Shown: positions 25,887 through 36,205, counted from the stretch's first letter. The stretch: DNA of 64,000 bases from Ignavibacteria bacterium (GCA_016873735.1 VGWD01000002.1:124001-188000), one strand, 5' to 3'. Notes: generated by a model from the letters alone, not told the origin. Program-made: numbers and translations.

Positions 25887-27805
25887 AGTATTTCGGCTTA
25901 TTGTTCATAAGTATGTTGTGGTTGTTTCAACCTTTGAAGTCAGGCACAATGAAGATCGTCAATATCACCCCCAAAAAAGGGAAGGATACTGTCACTCTAT
26001 ACTATACAGCATCAAAATCTTCGCTAGCTAAAGCAAAAAAGTTATTTGTGATTGTTCATAATTATACTGCTCGCGAACAGAAACCGTATGCTTTGCAATA
26101 TGTATTGGAATCATATCCAGCTGCAAAAAGCAAAGACAGTTTAACATTCATCGCAAGATTCGTTCCCAAACAGGACATAGCGCTTTTACTTCTTAAAGTC
26201 ACAGATGCTCATCGATATAATGACAATAATGATGGACTATTCTGGGAGATTCTCCCAAAAGAAGAAGATGGAAGAATACCTGTTGGGCAATCTCTTCGCT
26301 TGATTGCTTCATACTCTGAATCATTGCCCGAACAATGCAAAAGAACGACTGATATCAATAAGGCTCTGAATATTCTTCAAAACAATACTGATTCTTCCTT
26401 GAGTGCATTTCAACGTGCATTTTTTGCAAACATGTTGCCATTCATGAATAAACAATATGACAGGGATAGTTTGCGGAAAAGAATGATGCAGTTTCTCGAT
26501 GCATATAAGCCTGATGACGAATATGAACCAGAAGTAAGAATATTGACACAGGCATTGAGAATTGTTGGAAGGGCAGATATCGCAGACTCTATTGAAAAAG
26601 AGTATGAATATATCCACCCGCTTGATGAGTTTTCAGAAGATGCTGCCTCTGCTCGAGTATTTGCTTCTAAAAATAAAGAAGAATTTTTACAACAAGCAGA
26701 GAGATTTCTGCAGTTATATCCCAATTCTTATGCAGTAATGGGAATTTCTGAAAGTTATGTTCGTGTCATGCTAAAAGAAGGAAAACTTGCTCAATTGACT
26801 GAACGGTTCCTACGTGATCCAACATTGCCAACCAATCCTTCTCTTGATTTGGCAAACACATTTCTAGAAAAAGATTCATTGAAAGAAGCATTGCGATGGG
26901 CTGAAAGAGCGGTATTCTATGCAAGAGATGAATCATCGGTTCTACAACCTAAATATCTTGCTCCTTGTGAATTTGCTGAAGAACGAAAAAGAGTTATTGC
27001 CGAAGGATTACTTGCTCCGGCTTTTGTGCATAAGAAGATGAATAATTATGACTTGTCATTGAAATTGTACAAAGAGATTATTACTGACTTTCCGGATAAA
27101 CTTGGCATCATGCAAATGACTTCTGTCTATCAAAGCATCATTGAATTACTTGATGCTTTGTCGAATCAACAAGAGGCATATGCATTTGCCACGAAGGCCA
27201 TCACATCAGGTTATATTTCCGAAAAAATTCTATCTGATCACGAGAAACTTCATGAATATCTAAAAAAAGAGGATATAGTGAAGAGTGATTATGCTTCGGA
27301 CTTGCAGGAAATGCTGAACATGGGAAAAGCTGCAAAACAACTGTTGATTTTGGATGATCAATTATCCATACCTCCGGTTATAACTTCTTTGAAAAAAGCC
27401 GATGGTTCCTCTGTATCACCCATAGATTGGAAAGGCAAAGTTGTATTTGTTGATTTCTGGGCCACATGGTGCGGACCTTGCATTCGTTCCTTTTCGGGAG
27501 TTCAAAAACTATATGACAAGTATAAAAACAATCCCAATGTTGTATTTGCCATAGTCAATGTATGGGAAAGAGTGGAAGATCGCTTTGCTTCGGTTCGAAC
27601 ATTTTTGGATAAAAACGCTTATACATTCCCGATCTATTATGATCTTAAAGATGAAATGGTGAGAGGATATGGCGTAACAGGTATTCCGTCAAAATTCATT
27701 CTCGACAAACAAGGCATTGGTCGGTTCATGGAGGTTGGTTTGGAAGAAGAACAAACATTCATTGATGAAACCTCAATGAAGATTGATGCATTATTGGAAC
27801 AATGA
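25883..27805 (+). CDS. Large TlpA-like thioredoxin-fold protein with helical-repeat middle
   Basis: A 640-residue exported protein. Residues 1-21 look like a signal peptide. About 22-150 are beta-rich. About 150-480 are helical repeats of TPR kind (YDLSLKLYKEIITDFPDK). About 500-640 form a thioredoxin/TlpA domain with active site FVDFWATWCGPCIRSF and the cis-Pro region GVTGIPSKFILD. It is likely a periplasmic thiol-disulfide reductase or chaperone; the substrate is unknown. Bacteroidota have many such long TlpA proteins. The ATGA overlap with ligA suggests coupling, with no obvious functional link. Confidence 0.82.
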   Translation: MKYFGLLFISMLWLFQPLKSGTMKIVNITPKKGKDTVTLYYTASKSSLAKAKKLFVIVHNYTAREQKPYALQYVLESYPAAKSKDSLTFIARFVPKQDIALLLLKVTDAHRYNDNNDGLFWEILPKEEDGRIPVGQSLRLIASYSESLPEQCKRTTDINKALNILQNNTDSSLSAFQRAFFANMLPFMNKQYDRDSLRKRMMQFLDAYKPDDEYEPEVRILTQALRIVGRADIADSIEKEYEYIHPLDEFSEDAASARVFASKNKEEFLQQAERFLQLYPNSYAVMGISESYVRVMLKEGKLAQLTERFLRDPTLPTNPSLDLANTFLEKDSLKEALRWAERAVFYARDESSVLQPKYLAPCEFAEERKRVIAEGLLAPAFVHKKMNNYDLSLKLYKEIITDFPDKLGIMQMTSVYQSIIELLDALSNQQEAYAFATKAITSGYISEKILSDHEKLHEYLKKEDIVKSDYASDLQEMLNMGKAAKQLLILDDQLSIPPVITSLKKADGSSVSPIDWKGKVVFVDFWATWCGPCIRSFSGVQKLYDKYKNNPNVVFAIVNVWERVEDRFASVRTFLDKNAYTFPIYYDLKDEMVRGYGVTGIPSKFILDKQGIGRFMEVGLEEEQTFIDETSMKIDALLEQ

Positions 27806-27814
27806 GAAGGAATT

Positions 27815-29383
27815 ATGTCTGACTTGAACTCCGAGATAAAAAGACGCAGAACAATTGCGATTATATCTCATCCGGATGCCGGAAAAACAACATTAACAGA
27901 GAAACTCCTACTGTATTCAGGTGCTATTAGAAGCGCGGGTGCCGTAACGGGGGGTAAGCATAGATCAACCACATCTGATTGGATGAGCATTGAACAAGAG
28001 CGCGGCATATCCGTGTCTTCAAGTGCCATGCGGGTTGAATATGATGAGTGCTTATTGAATATTCTTGATACACCCGGTCACCAAGACTTTTCAGAGGATA
28101 CCTATCGCACATTGATGGCTGTTGATTGCGCAATCATGTTGCTTGATGCAGCAAAGGGCGTCGAAGAGCAAACGGTTAAACTTTTCAAAGTCTGTAGAGA
28201 TCGTGGAATTCCAATCATTACTTTCATCAATAAAATGGATAGACCTGCACTCTCTCCATTTGAATTGATGGATAATGTTGAAAAAGTTTTGGGAATCACC
28301 GCGGTACCATTGACATACCCCATTGGTGACGGGCCGGGATTCAGAGGTGTCTATGAGCGCTCAACCGGAACTTTACATTTGTTCGAAAAAACCGAAGGAA
28401 ACAAATATCGCGCACCGGTTAGCACAAAAGGTATCCATGATCCGAGCTTTAAATCATTGATCGGTGAGGATGCTCATGCGAAGTTCATTGAGGAAATTGA
28501 ACTTGTAGAAGCTGCATTGCCTGCATTTGAGCATGAAGCATTTCTTCAAGAAATCATAACCCCCGTTTTTTTTGGAAGCGCAATCACGAATTTTGGTATT
28601 GAGAACTTTCTGCAGTATTTGATTGATTTAACTCCACCACCCCAAGGAATGTCATCATCACAAGGGTTGATTGAACCTGATGCAAAGTTCTTCTCAGGTT
28701 TTGTCTATAAAATGCAGGCTAACATGAATAAAGCGCATAGGGATCGCATTTCATTTTTTAGAATTGTGAGCGGTGTTTTTGAAAGAGGCATGACAGCAAA
28801 GCATCCAAGAAGCGGAAAAGAAGTGAAGATCAATTATCCGTTTCAGATCTTTGGTCAAGACCGGGACATCATTGATATTGCTTATCCAGGAGATGTGATT
28901 GGACTATCAAATCCGGGCACATTTCTTGTCGGTGATGTATTGACAACCGGACCGGATTTCACCATCCCACAATTTCCTCGATTTGCTCCTGAGATATTTG
29001 CAAAATTGTATCCGGCTTCAGGCTCCTTCAGTAAGAGTTTCCGAAAGGGGATAGAACAATTGGGAGAAGAGGGTGTTGTGCAAATCTTCAGTGATGCACA
29101 ACATTCACCAACACCGCTTATTGCAGCCGTCGGAGAATTGCAATTACAGGTGTTTCAAGCTAGAATGGCATCCGAATACAATGAACAAGTAAAATTGGAC
29201 AGATTGCCATTTACTCGAATGCGTTGGCTTGGCTCTGAAGTGAAACCTTCCAGTCCGACATTGACCTTTGCTTTTGATGATGCTGATAGAGAAGTAATTC
29301 TGTTCAAGAATGATTGGGAGATTGGATATCATGCCGACAAAACCGAAGGTTTGATCCTCCTTGAGAAACCACCGATTGCATAA
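27815..29383 (+). CDS. prfC: Peptide chain release factor 3
   Basis: GTPase that recycles RF1/RF2 after translation ends. 522 residues. G1 is SHPDAGKTTLTEKLL, the switch is QERGISVSSSAMRVEY, G3 is DTPGHQDFSEDTYR and G4 is INKMDRPA. The RF3 C-terminal domain is present (EGVVQIFSDAQHSPTPLI). Starts 9 bases after the TlpA-like gene, with AGAAGGAATT as ribosome site. Confidence 0.97.
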   Translation: MSDLNSEIKRRRTIAIISHPDAGKTTLTEKLLLYSGAIRSAGAVTGGKHRSTTSDWMSIEQERGISVSSSAMRVEYDECLLNILDTPGHQDFSEDTYRTLMAVDCAIMLLDAAKGVEEQTVKLFKVCRDRGIPIITFINKMDRPALSPFELMDNVEKVLGITAVPLTYPIGDGPGFRGVYERSTGTLHLFEKTEGNKYRAPVSTKGIHDPSFKSLIGEDAHAKFIEEIELVEAALPAFEHEAFLQEIITPVFFGSAITNFGIENFLQYLIDLTPPPQGMSSSQGLIEPDAKFFSGFVYKMQANMNKAHRDRISFFRIVSGVFERGMTAKHPRSGKEVKINYPFQIFGQDRDIIDIAYPGDVIGLSNPGTFLVGDVLTTGPDFTIPQFPRFAPEIFAKLYPASGSFSKSFRKGIEQLGEEGVVQIFSDAQHSPTPLIAAVGELQLQVFQARMASEYNEQVKLDRLPFTRMRWLGSEVKPSSPTLTFAFDDADREVILFKNDWEIGYHADKTEGLILLEKPPIA

Positions 29384-29385
29384 AA

Positions 29386-29408
29386 AAAGCCCCGTAGGGG
29401 CTTTTGTT
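29386..29408 (+). terminator. Rho-independent terminator after prfC
   Basis: AAAGCCCC-GTA-GGGGCTTTT right after the prfC stop. It ends the ligA-TlpA-prfC unit. Confidence 0.88.
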
Positions 29409-29491
29409 GTTGTGGTGAAAGCGGGATGGGAAATTGTGAGTATGTTTCAGAATCATGCTTTCAGAGACGGTAAACCAATCGAGTTAACAAA

Positions 29492-31225
29492 ATGTTCCCG
29501 GTATTGATGTACATATTCTTACTATCCTCACCCTTGCTTCTCATTGCAGGGGCTGGGACATTGACTGAACCTACGGTTAAACCCTTCAATCATTCAATTC
29601 ATGTGAATCCTCTCGGGAAGGATATTGGCAATACTCTTGCGGATTCATTGAATCCACTACGAAGCTTTGATAGTGTGTTTTCGGTTCTCAGAAAAAAAAC
29701 AGACGGCTTATCCGGGGATCAATATTGTGTAGTGTATGTTTCGAAAGGACTCTATACTCTCACCAAACCCATCGAGCAATTACAACAGGATATCTATCCC
29801 GCAGGTGAGAAAAAAAGGACCTTGCACCTATCATTCAAAGGTATTGATGATTCAGTGATTATCGATGGTGGCAATATCAAAAGAACAGGTGGTTATGGGC
29901 TGCTACATGTCTGTGGGAGTAATATAGAGATTTCACGATTGACACTTAGGAATGCTCCATCTTTTGGCCTTGCGATAGGTCAGCCATTTGCACGAAGCAC
30001 GAATGTTTTCATTAACAATATTACGATTGATACAACTTACTCTCATGGGATCTCTCTTGGGAATATCGATGCAAAGAATGAAGATACCGTATTAATAAAA
30101 CATTGTAGATTTCATGAAACCAATACCATGAATGCAGGAGGAACTTCGAATCAATGGGGCAGTGCATTAAAATTATTTGGAGCCAGACATGTCAAGATTG
30201 ATAGTTGCAACTTCGAACATAATTGGTGCGAAGCTATTTCAATCAATAACAGTTCAAATGTGGTGGTTTCGGCTTGTACATTCTTGAACAATTATGCTCC
30301 ATCAGTGTATTGCGATATTGCCGAGAACATAACCATTGAACGAAATTATTTTCTTGCTACTCAAGATACAATCATGTTCAAAAAAGGCAAAAGGGGCATG
30401 GTATCGATTTTGTTGAGCAGTGAGGCATGGAATCCTTTGGCTATTGATCATCGAACCGGTGATATCGATATATTCTCCAATGTCCATATAAATCAAGGAG
30501 GAGTATTGGATATCTGGGAAGGAACTGTTTCATTTCTTCAAAAAGCCATCATACAAAATGTGAGATATTCTTTCAATTCAGCTTTTGGAATGTCTGCGGG
30601 ATTGGAATCGAACAATGCAGGCATCATATCAATCAATTATTCAACACCATTCCCATTGAATAGAGTAATCGAGAATATCTCGATCTATGGTAATATATTT
30701 TCAGTCAATGCAAATCTCTGGCCACGAAATCTTTGGTTTAGAGGAGGTTCGCTATTGGCATCCAAATGTTCATTTATGTATAATCGGTGGAATGCCGGTT
30801 TTCCAACCATCGGCGACTATACTAGCGATGATATTGCGGAAATGCCGGACACATTGGAGTTGGAGAACATAGAATCACCCAAATTCATGAAGCAGGTTCC
30901 ATCACTCAATCATGTGCAAATGGATTTCTTTGGCAGAAAGCGCGGAAAGCCATTTAGCAATGCGGGAGCTTTTGAATTCACTGTTTCAATGATCGAAGAT
31001 ATATTCCATCCCGATGAAACAATCCCCGAGATGAGATTCTATCAACAAGAAATTGTAGAGATTCCTGAACAGTGGAGAAATGGAACTATCTTATGTATTG
31101 ATATCAGGGGCAGAGTTTTCGAGTTATCACAAAACATGAATGGATCAGTTCAATTGCCTTTTGCAGGTTATTTTCTTCTCATACCCAAATTCACCTCTTT
31201 AGTTATCCCAAAAAGCGGCGAATGA
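29492..31225 (+). CDS. Secreted right-handed parallel beta-helix protein
   Basis: A 577-residue protein with an N-terminal signal peptide. About 100-480 are pectate-lyase-like beta-helix coils (short repeats such as NIEISRLTLRNAP, NVFINNITIDTTYSHGISL, HVKIDSCNFEHNWCEAISI). The last 65 residues (ILCIDIRGRVFELSQNMNG, PFAGYFLLIPKF) look like a shortened T9SS sorting domain. No catalytic residues can be named; a glycan-binding or glycan-cleaving surface protein is possible. Its 3' end overlaps the convergent fkbM gene by 23 bases. Confidence 0.78.
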   Translation: MFPVLMYIFLLSSPLLLIAGAGTLTEPTVKPFNHSIHVNPLGKDIGNTLADSLNPLRSFDSVFSVLRKKTDGLSGDQYCVVYVSKGLYTLTKPIEQLQQDIYPAGEKKRTLHLSFKGIDDSVIIDGGNIKRTGGYGLLHVCGSNIEISRLTLRNAPSFGLAIGQPFARSTNVFINNITIDTTYSHGISLGNIDAKNEDTVLIKHCRFHETNTMNAGGTSNQWGSALKLFGARHVKIDSCNFEHNWCEAISINNSSNVVVSACTFLNNYAPSVYCDIAENITIERNYFLATQDTIMFKKGKRGMVSILLSSEAWNPLAIDHRTGDIDIFSNVHINQGGVLDIWEGTVSFLQKAIIQNVRYSFNSAFGMSAGLESNNAGIISINYSTPFPLNRVIENISIYGNIFSVNANLWPRNLWFRGGSLLASKCSFMYNRWNAGFPTIGDYTSDDIAEMPDTLELENIESPKFMKQVPSLNHVQMDFFGRKRGKPFSNAGAFEFTVSMIEDIFHPDETIPEMRFYQQEIVEIPEQWRNGTILCIDIRGRVFELSQNMNGSVQLPFAGYFLLIPKFTSLVIPKSGE

Positions 31226-31880
31226 TTCTCCCAAAACCATGAATGTATTTTGTGATTCTTCCTTGAAGAATCACAAACAATGAACAATGTCTTGTATTCA
31301 AAAACAATACATCAAAATGAGTATGTCGGGAGAAGACAATGCATGCAAATCTCAAAGATTTTAGTCGTTCAATACAGTCGGCAACATCTTGTTCCAATTT
31401 CATTTCAGGTATGAAATCGTGGAATTCAACAGTTATTTGAGGTATTGATTGTAAGAGTTCATCGCTCATTCCTCGAATGACATCGATCTCAGCGCCCTCA
31501 ATATCCATTTTGAGCAAATCAATCCTAGTGATGGCAAAGCGGTTCATGAAAGACGAAATTGAAATCGTTGGAACGATGATTGTTTCCACATGATCTTCAG
31601 ATTTTAAACGAAGGGAGTTTGATTCAGGATTTGAAGAAACATGAAATTCCATCGTACCATCTAAAGAGCCGGCAGCAAAATGATATGCGTATAATTGTTG
31701 ATGTTGCTTGATGCCTGCATAGAGATTGGGCATTGCTTCGATGACATGGCTTGTGCACCCATGCTTTTCAATCAATATGGAACTGAACTCCCCTTTGTGC
31801 CCACCCAAATCCACAATGACGCTCTTTGAGCTCAGAAGGGAAGCATATATATGATGACCACGAATGCAGGGAAAAGCCAT
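31203..31880 (-). CDS. FkbM-family methyltransferase
   Basis: A 225-residue SAM-dependent methyltransferase. The SAM motif is VIVDLGGHKGEFSSILIEKHG, followed by HVIEAMPNLYAGI (ribose-binding acidic residue) and RIDLLKMDIEGAEIDVIRGM, the family hallmark. It likely O-methylates a sugar or lipid. It sits next to an envelope/polysaccharide export region, where FkbM enzymes often decorate surface glycans. Confidence 0.9.
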   Translation of the reverse strand: MAFPCIRGHHIYASLLSSKSVIVDLGGHKGEFSSILIEKHGCTSHVIEAMPNLYAGIKQHQQLYAYHFAAGSLDGTMEFHVSSNPESNSLRLKSEDHVETIIVPTISISSFMNRFAITRIDLLKMDIEGAEIDVIRGMSDELLQSIPQITVEFHDFIPEMKLEQDVADCIERLKSLRFACIVFSRHTHFDVLFLNTRHCSLFVILQGRITKYIHGFGRIIRRFLG

Positions 31881-31992
31881 AATCTTGAATCTATACGTAA
31901 AATGATATTCAAATTAGGGTATTATTGACAATCACCAAAAAGGTGCATAAGGCATGGAATTCGAAGCACACAGGTCTCTCCCACCTTTTTTG

Positions 31993-32000
31993 TAAATTTG
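31993..32000 (+). promoter_or_regulatory. Candidate -7 element (TAAATTTG) for the PBP1A-to-Wzz run
   Basis: Exact TAnnTTTG match 42 bases before the chosen PBP1A start. A TTG in-frame start at 31925 would be upstream of it. Confidence 0.4.
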
Positions 32001-32041
32001 CTTCAACTTTGGGATTCCACTATCCGGATGGTTATCATATC

Positions 32042-34174
32042 ATGACGGTAAAGAAATTTTTACTTCTCAGCACCGGGGCCATGCTCTCAGGGATCATTGC
32101 TCTCTCATTGTATATCACATTCTTCATTGTAGATGAATTGCCATCATTCGAGCAATTGGAGAATCCGCCTCAGGAACTCGCAACACGCGTATTCAGTGCA
32201 GATGGGAAATTGTTGGATATGTTTTACATTAAAAAGCGGTCCTATATTCCTTATGACAGTATTCCCGATGATATAATTAATGCACTCATTGCAACTGAGG
32301 ACCGTGCATTCTTTGATCATTGGGGTATACATCCAATGCGCATTGCGAAGGCATTCGTCAAGAATATCATTGCATTCAGGGCAAAGGAAGGAGCATCGAC
32401 ACTTTCACAGCAATTGGCGCGGAATTTATTTTTGAATCGCGAGGTGAGTCTTACCCGCAAATTGAAAGAAGCAATCACTGCCGTAAAAATAGAGCAGACT
32501 TATACGAAAAAAGAAATTCTGGAATTGTATTGCAATACAGTGTATTTCGGTAAGGGAGCTTATGGCGTGCAAGTTGCATCGGAGTTATATTTCAAAAAAT
32601 CACCCAAGCAATTAACCACTGCCGAATGTGCCTATTTGATTGCATTGCTCAAAGGACCGGAAAATTATTCGGCAATCGGCAATTATGAAAAAGCATTGAA
32701 GAGAAGAAATCTTGTATTGTCAATGATGGCTGATATGGGATTTCTTGAAGAACAACAATATTATGCCTCCATCATGCAGCCAATTTTCATCAATCGAGGT
32801 CGATTGGGCATGAAGGATGAATCCATCGCTCCCCATTTTGTGGAAATGGTTCGTCAATCGTTGGAAAATGATGATTCGTATAATTTGCAGGACATAAATC
32901 TCTACAGAGACGGACTCGTGATTTTCACAACATTGGATTCCAGGATTCAGCGAGCGGCGAATGAAGCTGTTCGCGAACATTTGACTGGCTTTCAGGAAAC
33001 ATTCCGTAAAAACTGGAGTTGGAAAGGCAGACAAAAACTCTTGACATCGCTCATCAAACAAGCAGTGATGGAGAAGCCTGAATATCTCAGTTTGACTGAT
33101 CCGATAAAAAAAGACAAAATGATACAAGAAGCAATGAATAATCCTCGTTTTGTTGATTCAGTGAAATTGAAGGCAACTACCATACAAACGGGAGTAAATG
33201 TGATAGATCCACGATCCGGACATATTCTCGCCATGGTGGGATCTTCACCGGAGGGGATAGCATTGTCTGGAGATTCTCGTTATACACTCAATCATGCAGT
33301 TCAAATTAAAAGACAACCCGGATCTTCTTTCAAGCCATTTGTGTATGCAAGTGCCATGCTTAATGGATTGACACCCGAAAGCCAAATTGAGAGTGGTCCT
33401 TTTGAATATACATTGCCATCGGGTGGTGTTTGGAAACCAAGCGGTTCTTCCAGTGGACCAATTTCTTTGGCAGGTGGATTACGATTTTCTATCAACACTG
33501 TTGCAGCTCGGCTCATAACCGAACATACATCCCCGCATGAAGTGATTGGATTGGCACATCTCATGGGTATCAAATCTGAGTTGGATCCTTTTCCGACATT
33601 GGCTCTTGGTGCCGAGGAAGTAACCCCTTTAGAGATGACCTCTGCATTTGGAACTTTTCTCAATCACGGGATCAGTGTGGCGCCAACATTCATACAAAGA
33701 ATTGAAGATAAGCGTGGCAAATTGATCTATCAACAATCTCGAGTGATTGAGTTGGTAGATGCGCTTAATCCAAAAATTGCAAAAAACATGATTAAGATGA
33801 TGAGGGGTGTAGTTACCGGAGGTACCGCAACATCAATCAAATCATATTTCAGTTATGATGCAGCAGGGAAAACCGGAACTACTAATGATTATGCAGATGC
33901 CTGGTTTGTTGGATTAACTCCACAATTGACTGCCGGTGTTTGGGTTGGATTTGATGATAGGCGCATCAAATTTACAGGTTGGTATGGTCAGGGTGGAAAA
34001 GCCGCAGCTCCTATATGGGGGAGAATGATGCAAATAGTCTATTCCACCCCGGGAATCAGTTATCGCAAAAAAAGTTTTGGACTTATGCCTGTTGATTCTT
34101 CTGAAATTTCCGATGGAGATTTTCAAGAAAACAAAGTGCCGAAACAAGTCGTACAACCTGAAGAGCAGTTATAA
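32042..34174 (+). CDS. mrcA: Bifunctional class A penicillin-binding protein (PBP1A)
   Basis: Polymerises and cross-links peptidoglycan. About 710 residues from the ATG at 32042. A membrane anchor (about 5-30) is followed by the GT51 domain (ATEDRAFFDHWG; GASTLSQQLARNLF; KKEILELYCNTVYFGKGAYG) and the transpeptidase domain: SxxK in RQPGSSFKPF, SxN in FSINTVAAR, KTGT in AGKTGTTNDYADAWFVG. I reject the longer TTG start because it precedes the likely promoter box and adds non-conserved residues. Its stop overlaps the next start by one base (TAATG). Confidence 0.95.
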   Translation: MTVKKFLLLSTGAMLSGIIALSLYITFFIVDELPSFEQLENPPQELATRVFSADGKLLDMFYIKKRSYIPYDSIPDDIINALIATEDRAFFDHWGIHPMRIAKAFVKNIIAFRAKEGASTLSQQLARNLFLNREVSLTRKLKEAITAVKIEQTYTKKEILELYCNTVYFGKGAYGVQVASELYFKKSPKQLTTAECAYLIALLKGPENYSAIGNYEKALKRRNLVLSMMADMGFLEEQQYYASIMQPIFINRGRLGMKDESIAPHFVEMVRQSLENDDSYNLQDINLYRDGLVIFTTLDSRIQRAANEAVREHLTGFQETFRKNWSWKGRQKLLTSLIKQAVMEKPEYLSLTDPIKKDKMIQEAMNNPRFVDSVKLKATTIQTGVNVIDPRSGHILAMVGSSPEGIALSGDSRYTLNHAVQIKRQPGSSFKPFVYASAMLNGLTPESQIESGPFEYTLPSGGVWKPSGSSSGPISLAGGLRFSINTVAARLITEHTSPHEVIGLAHLMGIKSELDPFPTLALGAEEVTPLEMTSAFGTFLNHGISVAPTFIQRIEDKRGKLIYQQSRVIELVDALNPKIAKNMIKMMRGVVTGGTATSIKSYFSYDAAGKTGTTNDYADAWFVGLTPQLTAGVWVGFDDRRIKFTGWYGQGGKAAAPIWGRMMQIVYSTPGISYRKKSFGLMPVDSSEISDGDFQENKVPKQVVQPEEQL

Positions 34175-34836
34175 TGCATCAAGAATATCCTTCATTCATT
34201 GATTCTGATGGTCATGCAATAGCAGTTGGTACATTCTATTGCATCGGTAGAAATTATGCAGCACATGCTTGTGAGATGGGGGCCGAAGTTCCAAAGTCTC
34301 CTCTTGTGTTTTTGAAACCTCCAGCAGCATTTGTCCCTTTTGACAATGCAGTACTTCACCGCCCCGACTTTTCATCGGAAATGCACCATGAAGTTGAAAT
34401 CGCGATAGTCATTGGAAAAGACATTCCCTTTGATCGCAACACAGGTTTTGAATCCTATATTGCCGGATATGGGATAGCTTTGGATCTCACATTGCGAGAT
34501 GTACAACAGAAGGCAAAAGAACAAGGAGGTCCGTGGGCATTAAGTAAAGGATTTCGTCATTCAGCTCCGGTTTCCAAGCTACTTTCATTCGACACATATC
34601 CGCATTTGACTTTTTTCTTGTCCGTCAATGGTGAAATACGCCAGAAAGGAGATACCAACTTGATGGAAAGACCATTCGAATCCTTGATTGCATATTGTCA
34701 TTCAGTTTTTTCACTCCGTGAGGGTGATTGCATCTTGACGGGAACTCCTGAAGGCGTAGGTCCATTAAATGCAGGAGATGTACTCACTGCTACAATTGAT
34801 GGATATCTTTCAACACATTGCTCGATTGCCGGATAA
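34174..34836 (+). CDS. Fumarylacetoacetate hydrolase family protein (FAHD1/YcgM-like)
   Basis: A 220-residue metal-dependent hydrolase or decarboxylase. FYCIGRNYAAHACEMG, FLKPPAAFVPF, HHEVEIAIVIG (metal-binding ExE), ALDLTLRDVQQKAK and ILTGTPEGVGPLNAGD all match the acylpyruvase/oxaloacetate decarboxylase group. The natural substrate is unclear. It is translationally coupled to PBP1A (TAATG), an odd pairing with no known reason. Confidence 0.93.
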   Translation: MHQEYPSFIDSDGHAIAVGTFYCIGRNYAAHACEMGAEVPKSPLVFLKPPAAFVPFDNAVLHRPDFSSEMHHEVEIAIVIGKDIPFDRNTGFESYIAGYGIALDLTLRDVQQKAKEQGGPWALSKGFRHSAPVSKLLSFDTYPHLTFFLSVNGEIRQKGDTNLMERPFESLIAYCHSVFSLREGDCILTGTPEGVGPLNAGDVLTATIDGYLSTHCSIAG

Positions 34837-34849
34837 TCCCCAACTTACT

Positions 34850-36205
34850 ATGAATCTTACTTATCCCAAAGCTATCCTTCTCACTCTTAGCACCTTCTTG
34901 ATGATCGGCTGTTCAAGTCTTACCAATATGGGCGGCATTGAGCAGATGATTACGAGAACGGAGAAAGACATTTATACAAGAACTCTTAGAGATACCGCTG
35001 TTATTGATGCTGTGCGTAATGCTCCGGGTCAAAGAGATAATGGCATTGTATATCCAACTTCCCGCATTGTGGAGATGCGAAGAGATGTTATGCAAGTGGA
35101 TAGTTCAACAACAAGGGAATATCCAAATTTCATACGGATCGGACTCATAGAAACAATTGGTACAGTTGGTGGTGGATCAATCGAAAATTCATTGAATGCA
35201 GGTTTATTTGGAATCTATGGCTATTTCAATAGAAATTATAATCGTAAAATAGTGGGCTCAGAAAGCAATGTATTTGCAGGTGCAATTCATCGACTTGGAA
35301 TATTGGAAAAAAGGCTTCGATGGTTTAATGATGATCCTGATTGGACTTTGGGGACACATTATTTTGAGTCAATAATCGGTGATAGAGATCCATTGAATCA
35401 ATTGACCGGTATTGCTCCAATATATATCCGCAAACGATTCTTTTTTAAGGAGTCTATACCATATGTTGCCGTCACTCCTGCAATTGGATTTTCCCTCTTT
35501 CCCGATCCATATGTCAATATCAGTGTCTCGGGTGATCTAGGTTCCATTGGTGGTTTGAATCTTCGGACCTATCTAGGGGTTGCAATACCATTCGGTGTAA
35601 AAAACATGATCCCTTATGCCGGTCTTGGTACGTCTTTTCTGGATTTCTTGAATAGAGTCCCCGAAACTGAAAAAGAATGGAAATATCATGAGCATTCCGG
35701 TTGGCAAATTGGCATGGCATCGATCATGGGTGCTTTGTCAAGTGCTGATAAACCATTCTTCGACCCAAATACAAATACCCCATTTAAGGGTATCATTGCA
35801 AGGATTGCACCGGTAACGATGTTTTTGCCCATTGCAAAAAACAAATTGACAATAGGCACCTCGATGTTCAATCTTTTATTGTTTGGTCAAAGAGAAGGTG
35901 GCATAGGAGTATTGCCGATCAGATTGGGATATTGGCAGAATATCATTTCGCAAGATGCTTCCATCGAACCCTTTTTGGAGTACAATTATTATCCCACAAA
36001 TATGGTTCATATGGGAGTAAAGGCAGCATTCCGAGTAAGCAATCAGATAAATGCTTACTTGCAAGCAGGATATTCATCAGGATCTCAACTTGCCAATCTC
36101 GGTAGTGACTTCAGAAATTTAGGGGATTTTGACATTTACTATATCGGACTTGGTATCGGACTCTATGATCGATTGTTCTATCGTGATGAATTGCGCTATG
36201 ATTAA
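34850..36205 (+). CDS. Lipoprotein of unknown function, possible outer-membrane barrel
   Basis: A 451-residue protein whose start at 34850 is set by the lipoprotein signal (LLTLSTFLMIGC, lipobox MIGC). After about 100 residues come many alternating beta strands (AGLFGIYGYFNRNY; AYLQAGYSSGSQLANLG; IGLGIGLYDRLFY), suggesting an outer-membrane barrel or barrel-like sandwich. No family recognised. It precedes a second lipoprotein and polysaccharide export genes, so an envelope or capsule role is inferred only from context. Confidence 0.75.
   Translation: MNLTYPKAILLTLSTFLMIGCSSLTNMGGIEQMITRTEKDIYTRTLRDTAVIDAVRNAPGQRDNGIVYPTSRIVEMRRDVMQVDSSTTREYPNFIRIGLIETIGTVGGGSIENSLNAGLFGIYGYFNRNYNRKIVGSESNVFAGAIHRLGILEKRLRWFNDDPDWTLGTHYFESIIGDRDPLNQLTGIAPIYIRKRFFFKESIPYVAVTPAIGFSLFPDPYVNISVSGDLGSIGGLNLRTYLGVAIPFGVKNMIPYAGLGTSFLDFLNRVPETEKEWKYHEHSGWQIGMASIMGALSSADKPFFDPNTNTPFKGIIARIAPVTMFLPIAKNKLTIGTSMFNLLLFGQREGGIGVLPIRLGYWQNIISQDASIEPFLEYNYYPTNMVHMGVKAAFRVSNQINAYLQAGYSSGSQLANLGSDFRNLGDFDIYYIGLGIGLYDRLFYRDELRYD

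Noticed and set aside
31925-32041. TTG start for PBP1A
   Set aside because: Non-conserved leader, upstream of a TAnnTTTG box; the ATG at 32042 is directly before the membrane anchor.
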